DNA of 10,912 nt from an uncultured Eubacteriales bacterium (GCA_902766515.1 CACXEB010000237.1:1-10912), one strand, 5' to 3'. Numbered from the stretch's first letter, positions 1 to 8,820 are shown. The notes: generated by a model not told the origin, from the letters alone. Made by a program: numbers and translations.

Positions 1-339
1 CTCAACCTGTGCATCGCGCTGAACTACGGCGGACGCCAGGAGATCCTCCGCGCGGTCCGGCGGCTGTCCGAGCGGGTGCTGGCGGGCGAGATGAAGCCCG
101 GGGAAATCGACGAAGCGGCGTTCAGCGGCGAGCTGTACACCGCCGGCCTGCCGGAGGTGGATCTGCTGATCCGCACCAGCGGGGAGCAGCGGCTGAGCGG
201 TTTCCTGCTGTGGCAGTGCTCCTACGCGGAATTTGAGTTTCCTTCCAAGCTCTGGCCGGACTTTACCCTCAGCGACTACCACAAGGCGCTGGAGGAGTAT
301 GCCGCGCGCGACAGACGATTCGGAGGTCGTAAGGCATGA
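1..339 (+). CDS. uppS: Undecaprenyl diphosphate synthase (isoprenyl transferase), 3' part only
   Basis: This is the C-terminal 112 residues of a cis-prenyltransferase; the 5' end lies before the window. The frame is open from base 1 and ends at TGA 337-339. The conserved family blocks are visible: ALNYGGRQEI near the left edge, then LIRTSGEQRLSGFLLWQ and a WPDF motif. RTSGEQRLS contains the arginines and serine that bind the diphosphate of isopentenyl diphosphate. The family enzyme condenses eight IPP units onto farnesyl diphosphate to give C55 undecaprenyl diphosphate, the carrier lipid for peptidoglycan. It is cytosolic and acts at the membrane face. Most relatives have N where this protein has G in RLSGF, a mild substitution. 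Its stop overlaps the cdsA start (ATGA, 336-339), so the two are probably translationally coupled. It is the first visible gene of the operon, and any promoter is upstream of the window. Confidence 0.95.
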   Translation, partial: LNLCIALNYGGRQEILRAVRRLSERVLAGEMKPGEIDEAAFSGELYTAGLPEVDLLIRTSGEQRLSGFLLWQCSYAEFEFPSKLWPDFTLSDYHKALEEYAARDRRFGGRKA

Positions 340-1172
340 TCGTCAGGACTCTCACAGGGATCGGCCTGGTATTATTGCTGGCGTTTGCCGTGACCATGGG
401 CGGCTGGGTGTTTTCCGTGCTGTTCATGGCCTCCATCTGCCTGTGCATTTTCGAGGTCTTCCGCGCGATGAAAAACGCGGGCAACCACCCGGTGGAATGG
501 CCGGTCTGGATCTGCGTGTGCGTCAGCATTCCCGTCTTCCTGGTCACCAATCACAGTTATCTGGTCCTGCTGCTGATGGGCTGCGCGTGCGTCCTGACCT
601 GCGTCAATATCCTGTTCAGGAAGGAACCGTCCCTGACCGACCTGATGTTTTCGTGCCTTCCGATGTTTTCCGTCCTGCTGCCCGGCATGTGCATGCTGAG
701 CTTCCAGCAGTTCCCGGGCCGGCTGATGCAGACCTATTTCATCCTGATGTCCTTCGGCGTGCCCTTGATGGGCGATACCCTCGCCCTGTTCGTGGGCAGC
801 CGCTGGGGGAAGCACGCGCTCAGCCCGGTCGTCAGCCCGCACAAAACGGTGGAGGGCGCGTTGGGCGGCCTGGGCGGCAGCATCCTGTGGGCCGTCATCC
901 TGCACCTGGTATACTCGATCTTTACCCCCGTCGCGCCCATCTGGCATGCGGCTGTGATCGGCGTGATCGGCGGGCTGCTGGGACAGGTGGGCGACCTGTT
1001 CGCCTCGCTTGAAAAGCGGCACTGCGGGATCAAGGATTTCGGCCATATATTCCCCGGCCACGGCGGCATGATGGACCGGCTGGACAGCGTTTTCTTCGCG
1101 ACGCTGGCCGTCTATCTGTACACGCTGATCTATGGGTCCAGCCTGGCCGCCCTGGTGGAGGCAGTATCATGA
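336..1172 (+). CDS. cdsA: Phosphatidate cytidylyltransferase (CDP-diglyceride synthase)
   Basis: The family enzyme joins CTP and phosphatidic acid to give CDP-diacylglycerol and pyrophosphate, the branch point for phosphatidylglycerol and other phospholipids. The 278-residue length is normal for the family. The protein is strongly hydrophobic, with about seven to eight likely membrane helices. The C-terminal signature is clear at about residues 224-247: SLEKR, then GIKDFGHIFPGHGG, then DRLDS. A GDT motif at residues 146-148 and SPHKTVEG at 167-174 match the conserved catalytic face. Residue 226 (E in SLEKR) sits where relatives usually have a hydrophobic residue. The start is ATG 336 with a good ribosome-binding site, GGAGG at 322-326, nine nucleotides upstream. 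It overlaps uppS by 4 nt and dxr by 4 nt. The family assignment is secure. Confidence 0.96.
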   Translation: MIVRTLTGIGLVLLLAFAVTMGGWVFSVLFMASICLCIFEVFRAMKNAGNHPVEWPVWICVCVSIPVFLVTNHSYLVLLLMGCACVLTCVNILFRKEPSLTDLMFSCLPMFSVLLPGMCMLSFQQFPGRLMQTYFILMSFGVPLMGDTLALFVGSRWGKHALSPVVSPHKTVEGALGGLGGSILWAVILHLVYSIFTPVAPIWHAAVIGVIGGLLGQVGDLFASLEKRHCGIKDFGHIFPGHGGMMDRLDSVFFATLAVYLYTLIYGSSLAALVEAVS

Positions 1173-2323
1173 GAAAGATCGCGATCCTGGGGTCGACCGG
1201 CTCCATCGGCCGCCAGACGCTGGATGAATGCCAGCGCCATCCGGAGCTGTTTCAGGTCACGGCGCTGACCGCGCACAGCCGGGCGGACCTCCTGTTTGAA
1301 CAGATCCGCCGGTTCCGCCCCCAGGCGGCCTGCCTGACCGGCGGATGGGACGGTGAAATCCCGGAGGACCTCCGGTTCTGCCGGTTTTACCCGGCGGACC
1401 GGATGGAAGCCCTGGCGGCGGAATGTGACGCGGATGACCTGATGGTCGCGGTGGTCGGCGTCGCCGGCCTGCGCGCGACCCTTGCGGGGCGGAAAGCCGG
1501 CAAGCGGATCCTGCTGGCGAATAAAGAAACGCTGGTCGCCGGCGGCGCGCTGGTGATGGACGCCTGCCCATGGGTGGACGGACAGCCGACCCTGATCCCC
1601 GTTGACAGCGAGCACAGCGCGATCTGGCAGTGCCTGCAGGTCGCGGGGCCCAACCGGCCGCAGACCATCTGGCTGACCGCCTCGGGCGGCCCCTTCCGCA
1701 CCTGGACAAAAGCGGCGATCGACCAGGCCACCTGCGCCCAGGCGCTGCGCCACCCCACCTGGAACATGGGGCGCAAAATCACGGTGGATTCCGCGTCGAT
1801 GTTCAACAAGGCGCTGGAGATCATCGAGGCCAAATGGCTGTTTGACGTGGCGCCCGAACAGATCCGGGTGCTGATCCATCCGCAGAGCGTGATCCATTCG
1901 ATGGTCGGCTTTGAGGACGGCGCTGTCCTGGCCCAGCTGGGCGTGCCGGACATGCGGGTGCCTATCCTTTACGCGATGACCTATCCCGCGCGCGCGGCCA
2001 GCGGTGTCCCCCAGCCTGATTTTGCCGCGCTGGCCCAGCTGACCTTTGAAGCGCCCGACCCGGACCGCTTCCCGGCCCTGCGCCTCGCCTATGAAGCGCT
2101 GCGGGCGGGCGGCGCGGCGACGGCCGTCCTGAACGCGGCCAACGAAGTCGCGGCGCAGGCATTTTTGCGCGACGAGATCCGCATGGGCGCCGTCTACAGG
2201 GTGGTGGCGGAAGTCCTGGAACGCCTGGGCGCGATGCCGGCCGCCAGCCTGGACGATATTACAGCCGCCGACCGGCAGGCCCGGCAGGCGGCGGAGAGTC
2301 TATTGAAGCAGGAGTACACATGA
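1169..2323 (+). CDS. dxr: 1-deoxy-D-xylulose-5-phosphate reductoisomerase
   Basis: The family enzyme converts DXP to 2-C-methyl-D-erythritol 4-phosphate with NADPH and a divalent metal. This is the first committed step of the MEP isoprenoid pathway, and the family is the target of fosmidomycin. The 384-residue length is typical. The NADPH-binding loop GSTGSIG is at residues 8-14. Metal ligands D146 and E148 lie in VDSEHSAIWQ, and the third ligand E217 is in NKALEIIEA. LTASGGPFR and HPTWNMG supply substrate phosphate contacts. IHPQSVIHSMV and the AQLGVPDMR block follow as in all family members. GGAGG at 1157-1161 lies seven nucleotides before ATG 1169, which supports the start. It overlaps cdsA and rseP by ATGA junctions. 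All expected catalytic residues are present, so the enzyme should be active. Confidence 0.97.
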   Translation: MRKIAILGSTGSIGRQTLDECQRHPELFQVTALTAHSRADLLFEQIRRFRPQAACLTGGWDGEIPEDLRFCRFYPADRMEALAAECDADDLMVAVVGVAGLRATLAGRKAGKRILLANKETLVAGGALVMDACPWVDGQPTLIPVDSEHSAIWQCLQVAGPNRPQTIWLTASGGPFRTWTKAAIDQATCAQALRHPTWNMGRKITVDSASMFNKALEIIEAKWLFDVAPEQIRVLIHPQSVIHSMVGFEDGAVLAQLGVPDMRVPILYAMTYPARAASGVPQPDFAALAQLTFEAPDPDRFPALRLAYEALRAGGAATAVLNAANEVAAQAFLRDEIRMGAVYRVVAEVLERLGAMPAASLDDITAADRQARQAAESLLKQEYT

Positions 2324-3435
2324 GCATTGTTTATATCCTTCTCGCGCTGCTGATGCTCTGCATCATGGTGACCATCCATGAGTGGGGTCACTTTATCGCA
2401 GCGCGGATGACGGGCATTCCCGTCCGCGAGTTTTCCATCGGTTTCGGCAGCAAGCTGGTTCAGTGGCAAAGCAAAAAACATGAGACCGTCTTCAGCATCC
2501 GGGCGATCCCTGCCGGCGGCTACTGCGCGTTCTACGGCGAGGACGACCCGGACGAGAAAGCCGACGAGGATCCCCGGGCCATGCGCGGATTCCCGGTCTG
2601 GAAGCGGTTGATCACGGTCTTTATGGGCCCGATGATGAATTTCGTGCTGGCGTTTCTGGTCGGGATCGGCCTGTTCTGGATCGGCGGCCAGACCGCCATC
2701 GAGTATGATATCACCGGCTACCGCCATATCGCGGCGGTCAATCCGGGCAGCGCCGCTGACCTGGCCGGACTGCGGGCGGGCGACGTCCTGAAATCGGTCA
2801 ACGGGGTCGACGCGGCCGGCGTGGCGGAGAACAGCAGCGGGGACACCCCCCGGTTTTCCCAGCTGATCAGCCAGTACGGCCAGAACGGCGCCGCGGTCAC
2901 CGTCGTCGTGTCCCGCGGTGAGGAGGACCTGACGGTTTCCGTCGTCCCCCAGCCGGACAGCACCGGCCGTCTGCTGATCGGCATCGTGATTGAGCCGGCG
3001 ATTCTCAGCCAGACCACGATCCATCCAAACCTGATCGAATCCGTCGGCCTGTCGGCCCGGCAGTGCGTCTATGAAGGCGGTCTGATCCTGGAGTCCCTGG
3101 GTCAGCTGGTCAGCAAACCGTCCATGGTGAGCGAGATGCCCGGCCCCATCGGCGTCATCAGCTACGTCGCGAAGGAGACGCAGAAAAACGGCCCGGAGAC
3201 CTACGTCCTGCTGCTGATCTTCATTTCCGTCAACCTGGGCCTGGTCAACCTGATGCCGATCCCCGGGCTGGACGGCGCGAGGATCATTCTGCTGCTGGTC
3301 GAGGGCGTCCGGCGCAAGCCGCTCAGCCGGAAAACGGAAGCCTATATCACGATGGTCGGCTTCGCGGCGCTGATGATCCTGTTCGTCACGCTGACCTACC
3401 AGGACATCGTAGGCATATTCAGGGGGACCCGATGA
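2320..3435 (+). CDS. rseP: RseP/RasP-type site-2 intramembrane zinc metalloprotease
   Basis: This is a 371-residue membrane protease of the S2P (M50) family. Relatives (RseP, RasP/YluC) cleave membrane-anchored anti-sigma factors, and some degrade remnant signal peptides. The zinc motif HEWGH is at residues 20-24 in the first membrane helix (H20, E21, H24); most relatives read HEFGH or HELGH. A PDZ domain spans roughly residues 125-220, including the NPGSAADLAGLRAGD loop. The second catalytic motif NLMPIPGLDG is at residues 310-319, where D318 is the third zinc ligand. At least one further hydrophobic segment lies between the first helix and the PDZ domain, and another is at the C-terminus. 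AGGAG at 2310-2314 precedes ATG 2320 by five nucleotides. It overlaps dxr and ispG by 4 nt each. Its substrate cannot be told from this window; no anti-sigma factor is encoded here. Confidence 0.94.
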   Translation: MSIVYILLALLMLCIMVTIHEWGHFIAARMTGIPVREFSIGFGSKLVQWQSKKHETVFSIRAIPAGGYCAFYGEDDPDEKADEDPRAMRGFPVWKRLITVFMGPMMNFVLAFLVGIGLFWIGGQTAIEYDITGYRHIAAVNPGSAADLAGLRAGDVLKSVNGVDAAGVAENSSGDTPRFSQLISQYGQNGAAVTVVVSRGEEDLTVSVVPQPDSTGRLLIGIVIEPAILSQTTIHPNLIESVGLSARQCVYEGGLILESLGQLVSKPSMVSEMPGPIGVISYVAKETQKNGPETYVLLLIFISVNLGLVNLMPIPGLDGARIILLLVEGVRRKPLSRKTEAYITMVGFAALMILFVTLTYQDIVGIFRGTR

Positions 3436-4478
3436 AAAAAGCCGTTCATGCCGGCCGCCTGACGATCGGCGGCGGCGCACCCGTATCCGTACAGTCGATG
3501 ACCAATACGCGCACGGAAGACGTGCCCGCCACCCTTGCGCAGATCCGCGCCCTCGCGGCCGCCGGGTGCGACCTGGTCCGTGTTTCCGTCTATAACGACG
3601 CCTGCGTCCAGGCGGTGCGCCCGCTGGTGGACCAGAGCCCGGTGCCGCTGTGCGCGGACATCCACTTCGACAGCCGCTTGGCAGTCGGCGCCGTGGAAAA
3701 CGGCATTGCCAAGCTTCGGATCAACCCCGGCAACATCGGCGGGGAAGAAAAAGTGCGGTACGTGGCCGATTGCCTGAAGCGCCACCATATCCCGGTCCGC
3801 ATCGGCGTCAACAGCGGTTCGATCGAAAAAGACATCCTCGCGGCCCATGGCGGTGTCACCGCTGAGGGCATGTGCGAAAGCGCTCTCCGGCACGCCCGAC
3901 TGCTGGAACAGGCCGGATACGACGATATCGTGCTGTCGCTCAAGGCCAGCGACGTGCGCCTGACGGTGGACGCGTACCGCCGGATCGACCGGCTGTGCGA
4001 TTACCCGCTGCATGTGGGGGTCACCGAAGCCGGCCTGCCCGGTGAAGGTACGGTCAAGTCCGCGATCGGGATCGGCGCGCTGCTGCTGGATGGGATCGGC
4101 GACACGATCCGCGTGTCCCTGACCGGCGATCCGGTGCGCGAACCGGAAGCCGCACTGACCATCCTGCGGGCCCTGGGCCTGCGGCAGGGCATCCGCTGGA
4201 CCTCCTGCCCCACCTGCGGCCGCACCCGGATCGACGTCGAGGCGATCTCCCGCCAGCTGCGCGAATCCCTGGCCGACGTCACCGCGGACCTCAGCGTCGC
4301 GGTCATGGGCTGCGTGGTCAACGGGCCCGGTGAGGCGCGCGACAAGGACATCGCTCTGTGCGGCGGAGACCAGTGCGCCGCGCTGTACATCAAGGGAGAA
4401 TACGTGCGCACCCTGCGCGGCGACCTGACCGCCGAGATGGTGCGCGCCGTACGGGAATACATTCATGACAAAGGGTGA
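3432..4478 (+). CDS. ispG: 4-hydroxy-3-methylbut-2-enyl diphosphate synthase (flavodoxin/ferredoxin)
   Basis: The family enzyme reduces methylerythritol cyclodiphosphate to HMBPP, the penultimate MEP-pathway step, using a [4Fe-4S] cluster. The protein has 348 residues, near the usual bacterial two-domain form. The N-terminal TIM barrel starts with PVSVQSMTNT and runs through RINPGNIGG, PVRIGVNSGS and VTEAG. The C-terminal cluster domain has SCPTCGRT (C259, C262) and GCVVNGPGE (C294, with the conserved glutamate E301). All three cluster cysteines are therefore present. AGGGGG at 3421-3426 lies five nucleotides before ATG 3432. It overlaps rseP by ATGA and polC by 14 nt. Its presence beside dxr and uppS makes this cluster a partial isoprenoid operon. 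In Bacillus the place between rasP and polC is taken by proS, whereas ispG here is the arrangement I associate with Clostridia. Confidence 0.97.
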   Translation: MKKAVHAGRLTIGGGAPVSVQSMTNTRTEDVPATLAQIRALAAAGCDLVRVSVYNDACVQAVRPLVDQSPVPLCADIHFDSRLAVGAVENGIAKLRINPGNIGGEEKVRYVADCLKRHHIPVRIGVNSGSIEKDILAAHGGVTAEGMCESALRHARLLEQAGYDDIVLSLKASDVRLTVDAYRRIDRLCDYPLHVGVTEAGLPGEGTVKSAIGIGALLLDGIGDTIRVSLTGDPVREPEAALTILRALGLRQGIRWTSCPTCGRTRIDVEAISRQLRESLADVTADLSVAVMGCVVNGPGEARDKDIALCGGDQCAALYIKGEYVRTLRGDLTAEMVRAVREYIHDKG

Positions 4479-7400
4479 ACTGCTGCAGGAGATCAATCGC
4501 CGCATCCCCGCGACCCGGGGCCAGCTGTCGATTGAACGCGTTTATTTCAATAAATCCGCCAATCACGCAATCATTTCGTTTCTGTCCGGGCAGCTGCTCG
4601 GACAGGATGATTTTGTGCGCCTGAAAGGCCTGCTGGAAGAGACTTTCCAGTCCATGCGGGTATCGCTGCGCGTTGCTTCGCCGGCGCTCGCGGACGCCTT
4701 CCGGGCAGACCCGGAACGGTACGGCGCGCCGGTCATGGATTACCTGAGCCGTGAATATCCCCAGTCCCGCGGCTGGCGGCGCTGGCTCACCATGCAGATG
4801 GACGGCAACCAGCTGAAGCTGGAGGTACCCGACGTGTTCGCGCAGGACTTCTACGGCCAGCGCGAGGTCATGGACCGGATCAGCCAGGCCGTGGAGGACA
4901 TCTATCGCTTCCGCCCCACCGTCAGCGTGGAAATCAGCGGCGAGACCGAGCGGCGGCTGCAGGAGGCGCTCGAAGCCCGGGTCGAGGAGGAGGAACGGCT
5001 GTTTGCCGCGCAGACCGAGGACAAGCCCAAAAAGCAGGAGGTCAACGTGATCCGCGGCCGGGCCATCACCGCGCCGCCGGTCGCCATTGAAGGGCTGAAC
5101 GCCGAAAGCGGCCGCGTGGTCGTCCAGGGCAAGATCCTGAGCGTCGAGACGCGCGAGGTATCCGGCGGCACGACGCTGCTGGTGACCTTCGGCGTGACCG
5201 ATTTCACCAGCTCCATCAAGTGCAAGACCTTCCTGAACTATCGCCCCCGCCAGCGCCGCGGCGCCCTGGCGGAGGATGAAGCGCCCATCACCGCAGAAGA
5301 AAAAAAGCCGGCGGAAGCCATCGTCAAGCAGCTCAAGCCCGGCATCGGCGTCATGGTGCGCGGCAGCACGCAGTTTGACAACTTCCTCAAGGAAACCGTC
5401 ATCATGGCCGACGACATCATGCCCGTCACCCTGCCGGTCCGGAAGGACAACGCCGAAAAGAAGCGCGTCGAGCTGCACCTGCACACCCAGATGAGCACTA
5501 TGGACGCCGTCAGCTCGGTCTCCGACCTGATCGCGCGCGCCGCCAGCTGGGGCCACCCCGCCATCGCGGTGACGGACCACGGCGTCGTCCAGTCCTATCC
5601 GGAAGCATACAACGCCGCCAAAAAGAACGGCATCAAGCTGATCCCAGGCGTCGAAGCGTACCTGACGGACGACCAGGCGATCGTCGAGAACCCCCGCGGC
5701 CAGTCCATCGATGACGCGATCGTGGTCCTCGACTTTGAAACGACCGGCCTCAACACGCGCAAGGACCGGATGATCGAATTCGGCGCGGCGAAGATCGCCA
5801 ACGGGCAGATCGTCGACGCCCTGGACCTGTTTGTCAATCCCGGCTTTCCCCTGCCGCAGAAGATCAAGGAGCTGACCCACATCACCGACCAGGACGTGAT
5901 GTCGGCGGACCCGGCAGCGGTGGTGCTGCCCAAGATCCTGCAGTTTATCGGCGACTGCCCGGTCGCCGCGCACAATGCGAAATTTGATATTTCCATTCTG
6001 GATAACGAGCTGAAGCGCGTCGGGCAGCATTTTGAAGGAACCGTGCTCGACACGCTCAGCTTTGCCAGGAAGCTCTATCCCGATATGAAGCAGCACAAGC
6101 TCGGCGCCGTCTGCAAAAAGCTGGGCGTAACGCTGAAGGATGCGCACCGTGCCGTCAACGACGCGACCGCCACGGCCCATTGCTTGAGCCTGATGCTGGA
6201 CGAGGCCCGCAAGCGCGGCGCCAAAACGCTGGACGACCTGAACGACCTGTCCCATGAGTGCACCCTGGGCAGCTCGACGCACATCGTCCTGCTGGCTGCC
6301 ACGCAGAAGGGCGTCGAAAACATCAACCATATCGTTTCGGAATCCCACCTCAAGTACTTCAAACGCCGGCCGCACGTCCCGCGCGCCGTGCTGCAGCGCT
6401 ACCGTGAGGGCCTGATCGTCGGCTCCGCATGCATCGAGGGCGAACTGATGCAGGCCGTGACCGCCGGTGAAAGCGACGACCGGCTGAAAAAGATCGCCCG
6501 GTTTTACGATTACCTGGAGATCCAGCCGATCGGCAACAACGCCTTCATGCTGCGCGAGGGGCTCGCCGACGATGAGGAAGCGCTGCGGGATTTCAACCGC
6601 AAGGTCGTGTGGCTGGGCGAAAAGCTGGGTATCCCCGTCTGCGCCACCGGCGACGTCCATTTTATGGACCCGGAGGACGCCATCTTCCGCACCATCATCC
6701 AGAACGCGCAGGGCTTCAAGGACTGCGACGAGCAGCCGCCGCTGTACTTCCACACGACGGACGAGATGCTGGAGGAATTCGCCTACCTGGGCCGCGAGAA
6801 GGCCTACGAGGTCGTGGTCACCAACACCAACCTGATTGCGGACAGGATCGAGCCCACCTTCTGGCATATCCCCCATCCCGAAAACAAGGAGACGTTCTCC
6901 CCCTTCTGGGAGGATGCGGCCGACGATATAGAAACCATGAGTTGGCAGACCGCGCATGAGCTCTACGGGGACGAGCTGCCCGAGATCATCACCAAGCGCC
7001 TGGAAAAGGAGCTGAACAGCATCGTCGGGTACGGCTATGCCACCCTGTACTCCATCGCCAACAAGCTGGTGCAGAAATCCCTCCGGGACGGCTACCTGGT
7101 CGGCAGCCGCGGCAGCGTCGGCTCCTCCTTCGTGGCCTGCATGTCCGGCATCACGGAGGTCAACGCCCTGCCGCCGCATTACCGCTGCGCCAAATGCCGC
7201 AAGGGGTATTTTGACATCCCCAAGGGCTATACCGTCGGCGTCGACCTGCCGGACAAGACCTGCCCCGTCTGCGGCGAGCCCCTCTGCAAGGAGGGCTTCG
7301 ACATCCCGTTCGAGGTTTTCCTGGGATTTGAGGGGGACAAGGTACCGGATATCGACCTGAACTTCTCCGGCGAATACCAGCCGCGCGCGCACGCCTACAT

Positions 7401-8772
7401 CGAAGAGCTGTTCGGCCAGGGCTCCGTATTCCGCGCCGGCACCATCGGCACGCTGGCGGAAAAGACCGCCTACGGCTACGTCCTCAAGTACCTGGAAGAG
7501 CACGGCAAGACGGTATCCGAGGCAGAAAAAGACCGCCTGGCGGCGGGCTGCGTGGGCGTCAAGCGCACCACCGGCCAGCATCCCGGCGGCATCGTGGTGC
7601 TGCCCAAGAATTATGATATCTGCCAGTTCACCGCGGTGCAGCACCCGGCGGACGATCTCGAAAGCGGCATCATCACGACCCACTTCGACTTCAACTCCAT
7701 GCACGACGTGCTGGTCAAGCTGGACTGCCTCGGGCACGACGATCCCACCATGATGCACCTGCTCGAAGAGCTGACTGGTGTTCCCTTCAAGCAGATCCCC
7801 ATGGACGACAAGAACGTCATGAGTCTCTTCTCCTCACCGGCGGCGCTGGGCGTCACGCGGGAGCAGATCGACTGCACCACCGGCACGCTGGGCGTCCCGG
7901 AATTCGGCACGCCGTTTGTCCGCGGGATGCTCGACGAAACCCATCCCACCACCATGGAGGAATTGATCCGCATCTCCGGCCTGTCCCATGGCACGGACGT
8001 CTGGCTGGGCAACGCGCGCGACCTGATCATGAACGGCGTCGCCCCCCTGAAGGAGTGCATCTGCACGCGCGATGACATCATGAACGCGCTCATCGCCTAC
8101 GGCGTCGAGAGCAAAATGGCCTTCACCACGATGGAAAGCGTCCGCAAGGGCAAGGGCCTGAAGCCCGAGATGGAAGAAGCCATGGTCGCCCACAACGTGC
8201 CGCCGTGGTTTATCGACAGCTGCAAAAAGATCAAATATATGTTCCCCAAGGGGCACGCGGTGGCGTACGTCACCATGGCGCTGCGCGTCGCATGGTACAA
8301 GGTGTACCGGCCCCAGGCGTATTACTGCGCTTTCTTTACCATCCGCGGCGACGGCTTCGACGCCTGCACGATGCTGCTGAGCATGGACGACCTGAATGCG
8401 CGGATCCGCGAATTCAAGCGCCTCGACCAGGAAAAGAAGCTCTCCGCCAAGGAGCAGAGCGAGATCACCGCGATGGAAATGGTCCGCGAGATGATGGCCC
8501 GCGGCTTCCATTTCCTGCCGGCAGACCTGTACAAAAGCCATGCCCGCCGTTTCCTCCCGGAGGGGGATACCGGCATCCGCGTCCCCTTTGTGGCGCTGGG
8601 CGGCCTGGGCGAAAGCGCCGCGGACGGCCTCGCGGCCGCGCGCGAGATCCCCTTCGTCTCCGTGGAGGACCTCAAAAACCGCTCGCACGTGTCATCCGCC
8701 GTCGTGGAGCTGCTCCGTGACCAGGGCTGCCTGAACTCGCTGAGCGAAACCAGCCAGCTTACGCTCTTCTGA
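4465..8772 (+). CDS. polC: DNA polymerase III alpha subunit, PolC type (Gram-positive replicative polymerase with built-in exonuclease)
   Basis: This is a 1435-residue, full-length PolC (the B. subtilis protein has about 1437), the main replicative polymerase of low-GC Gram-positive lineages. Domains in order are: N-terminal domains 1 to about 210; OB-fold about 215-300; PHP domain from about 335 (HLHT at 338-341, then TDHG) split by a DEDDh proofreading exonuclease; and the polymerase core. The exonuclease residues are D423 and E425 in DFETTG, D508 in HNAKFD, and H561 and D566 in HRAVND. A structural zinc site uses C908, C911, C933 and C936. Catalytic aspartates are D962 and D964 in PDIDLNF and D1087 in KLDCLGHDD. 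The C-terminus is QLTLF, a canonical sliding-clamp binding motif. The start ATG 4465 lies inside ispG with only a weak ribosome-binding site (GGGA at 4453-4456), so translation probably depends on coupling to ispG. No residue expected for catalysis is missing. Confidence 0.98.
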   Translation: MTKGELLQEINRRIPATRGQLSIERVYFNKSANHAIISFLSGQLLGQDDFVRLKGLLEETFQSMRVSLRVASPALADAFRADPERYGAPVMDYLSREYPQSRGWRRWLTMQMDGNQLKLEVPDVFAQDFYGQREVMDRISQAVEDIYRFRPTVSVEISGETERRLQEALEARVEEEERLFAAQTEDKPKKQEVNVIRGRAITAPPVAIEGLNAESGRVVVQGKILSVETREVSGGTTLLVTFGVTDFTSSIKCKTFLNYRPRQRRGALAEDEAPITAEEKKPAEAIVKQLKPGIGVMVRGSTQFDNFLKETVIMADDIMPVTLPVRKDNAEKKRVELHLHTQMSTMDAVSSVSDLIARAASWGHPAIAVTDHGVVQSYPEAYNAAKKNGIKLIPGVEAYLTDDQAIVENPRGQSIDDAIVVLDFETTGLNTRKDRMIEFGAAKIANGQIVDALDLFVNPGFPLPQKIKELTHITDQDVMSADPAAVVLPKILQFIGDCPVAAHNAKFDISILDNELKRVGQHFEGTVLDTLSFARKLYPDMKQHKLGAVCKKLGVTLKDAHRAVNDATATAHCLSLMLDEARKRGAKTLDDLNDLSHECTLGSSTHIVLLAATQKGVENINHIVSESHLKYFKRRPHVPRAVLQRYREGLIVGSACIEGELMQAVTAGESDDRLKKIARFYDYLEIQPIGNNAFMLREGLADDEEALRDFNRKVVWLGEKLGIPVCATGDVHFMDPEDAIFRTIIQNAQGFKDCDEQPPLYFHTTDEMLEEFAYLGREKAYEVVVTNTNLIADRIEPTFWHIPHPENKETFSPFWEDAADDIETMSWQTAHELYGDELPEIITKRLEKELNSIVGYGYATLYSIANKLVQKSLRDGYLVGSRGSVGSSFVACMSGITEVNALPPHYRCAKCRKGYFDIPKGYTVGVDLPDKTCPVCGEPLCKEGFDIPFEVFLGFEGDKVPDIDLNFSGEYQPRAHAYIEELFGQGSVFRAGTIGTLAEKTAYGYVLKYLEEHGKTVSEAEKDRLAAGCVGVKRTTGQHPGGIVVLPKNYDICQFTAVQHPADDLESGIITTHFDFNSMHDVLVKLDCLGHDDPTMMHLLEELTGVPFKQIPMDDKNVMSLFSSPAALGVTREQIDCTTGTLGVPEFGTPFVRGMLDETHPTTMEELIRISGLSHGTDVWLGNARDLIMNGVAPLKECICTRDDIMNALIAYGVESKMAFTTMESVRKGKGLKPEMEEAMVAHNVPPWFIDSCKKIKYMFPKGHAVAYVTMALRVAWYKVYRPQAYYCAFFTIRGDGFDACTMLLSMDDLNARIREFKRLDQEKKLSAKEQSEITAMEMVREMMARGFHFLPADLYKSHARRFLPEGDTGIRVPFVALGGLGESAADGLAAAREIPFVSVEDLKNRSHVSSAVVELLRDQGCLNSLSETSQLTLF

Positions 8773-8801
8773 CACGTAGATGCAGATGTGTGCGGTGCAG
8801 A

Positions 8802-8815
8802 CGGGAAGCGCTGTC
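8802..8815 (+). repeat. Left copy of a 14-bp inverted repeat bracketing the cotH unit
   Basis: The sequence CGGGAAGCGCTGTC here is repeated exactly, on the opposite strand, at 10643-10656. This copy sits in the short polC/cotH gap and its last two bases enter the cotH stop codon (8814-8816). Both copies read inward toward cotH, as terminal inverted repeats would. The match ends at 14 bp on both sides. Confidence 0.55.
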
Positions 8816-8820
8816 AGCGC
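8808..8820. terminator. Short GC hairpin at the polC/cotH convergence; weak terminator candidate
   Basis: The arms GCGCT and AGCGC pair around the loop GTC, giving a 5-bp stem over the last codons and stop of cotH, just past the polC stop. It is the only hairpin I see in the 41-nt gap and could serve both converging transcripts. Neither strand has a run of T after the stem, so it is not a standard intrinsic terminator. Termination could instead be Rho-dependent or occur elsewhere. Confidence 0.2.

Noticed and set aside
2194..3480. A 428-codon minus-strand open frame opposite rseP
   Set aside because: It is a shadow of rseP, whose HEWGH, PDZ and LDG motifs are clear on the plus strand.
4390..7758. 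A 1122-codon open frame on the minus strand opposite polC
   Set aside because: It is antisense to a fully convincing PolC. Long antisense frames are expected in GC-rich genes, and the translation is rich in D, G, A, V and Q with no recognisable domain.
8808..8820. A bidirectional intrinsic terminator between polC and cotH
   Set aside because: The stem is only 5 bp and no T-run follows on either strand; it is kept only as a low-confidence feature.
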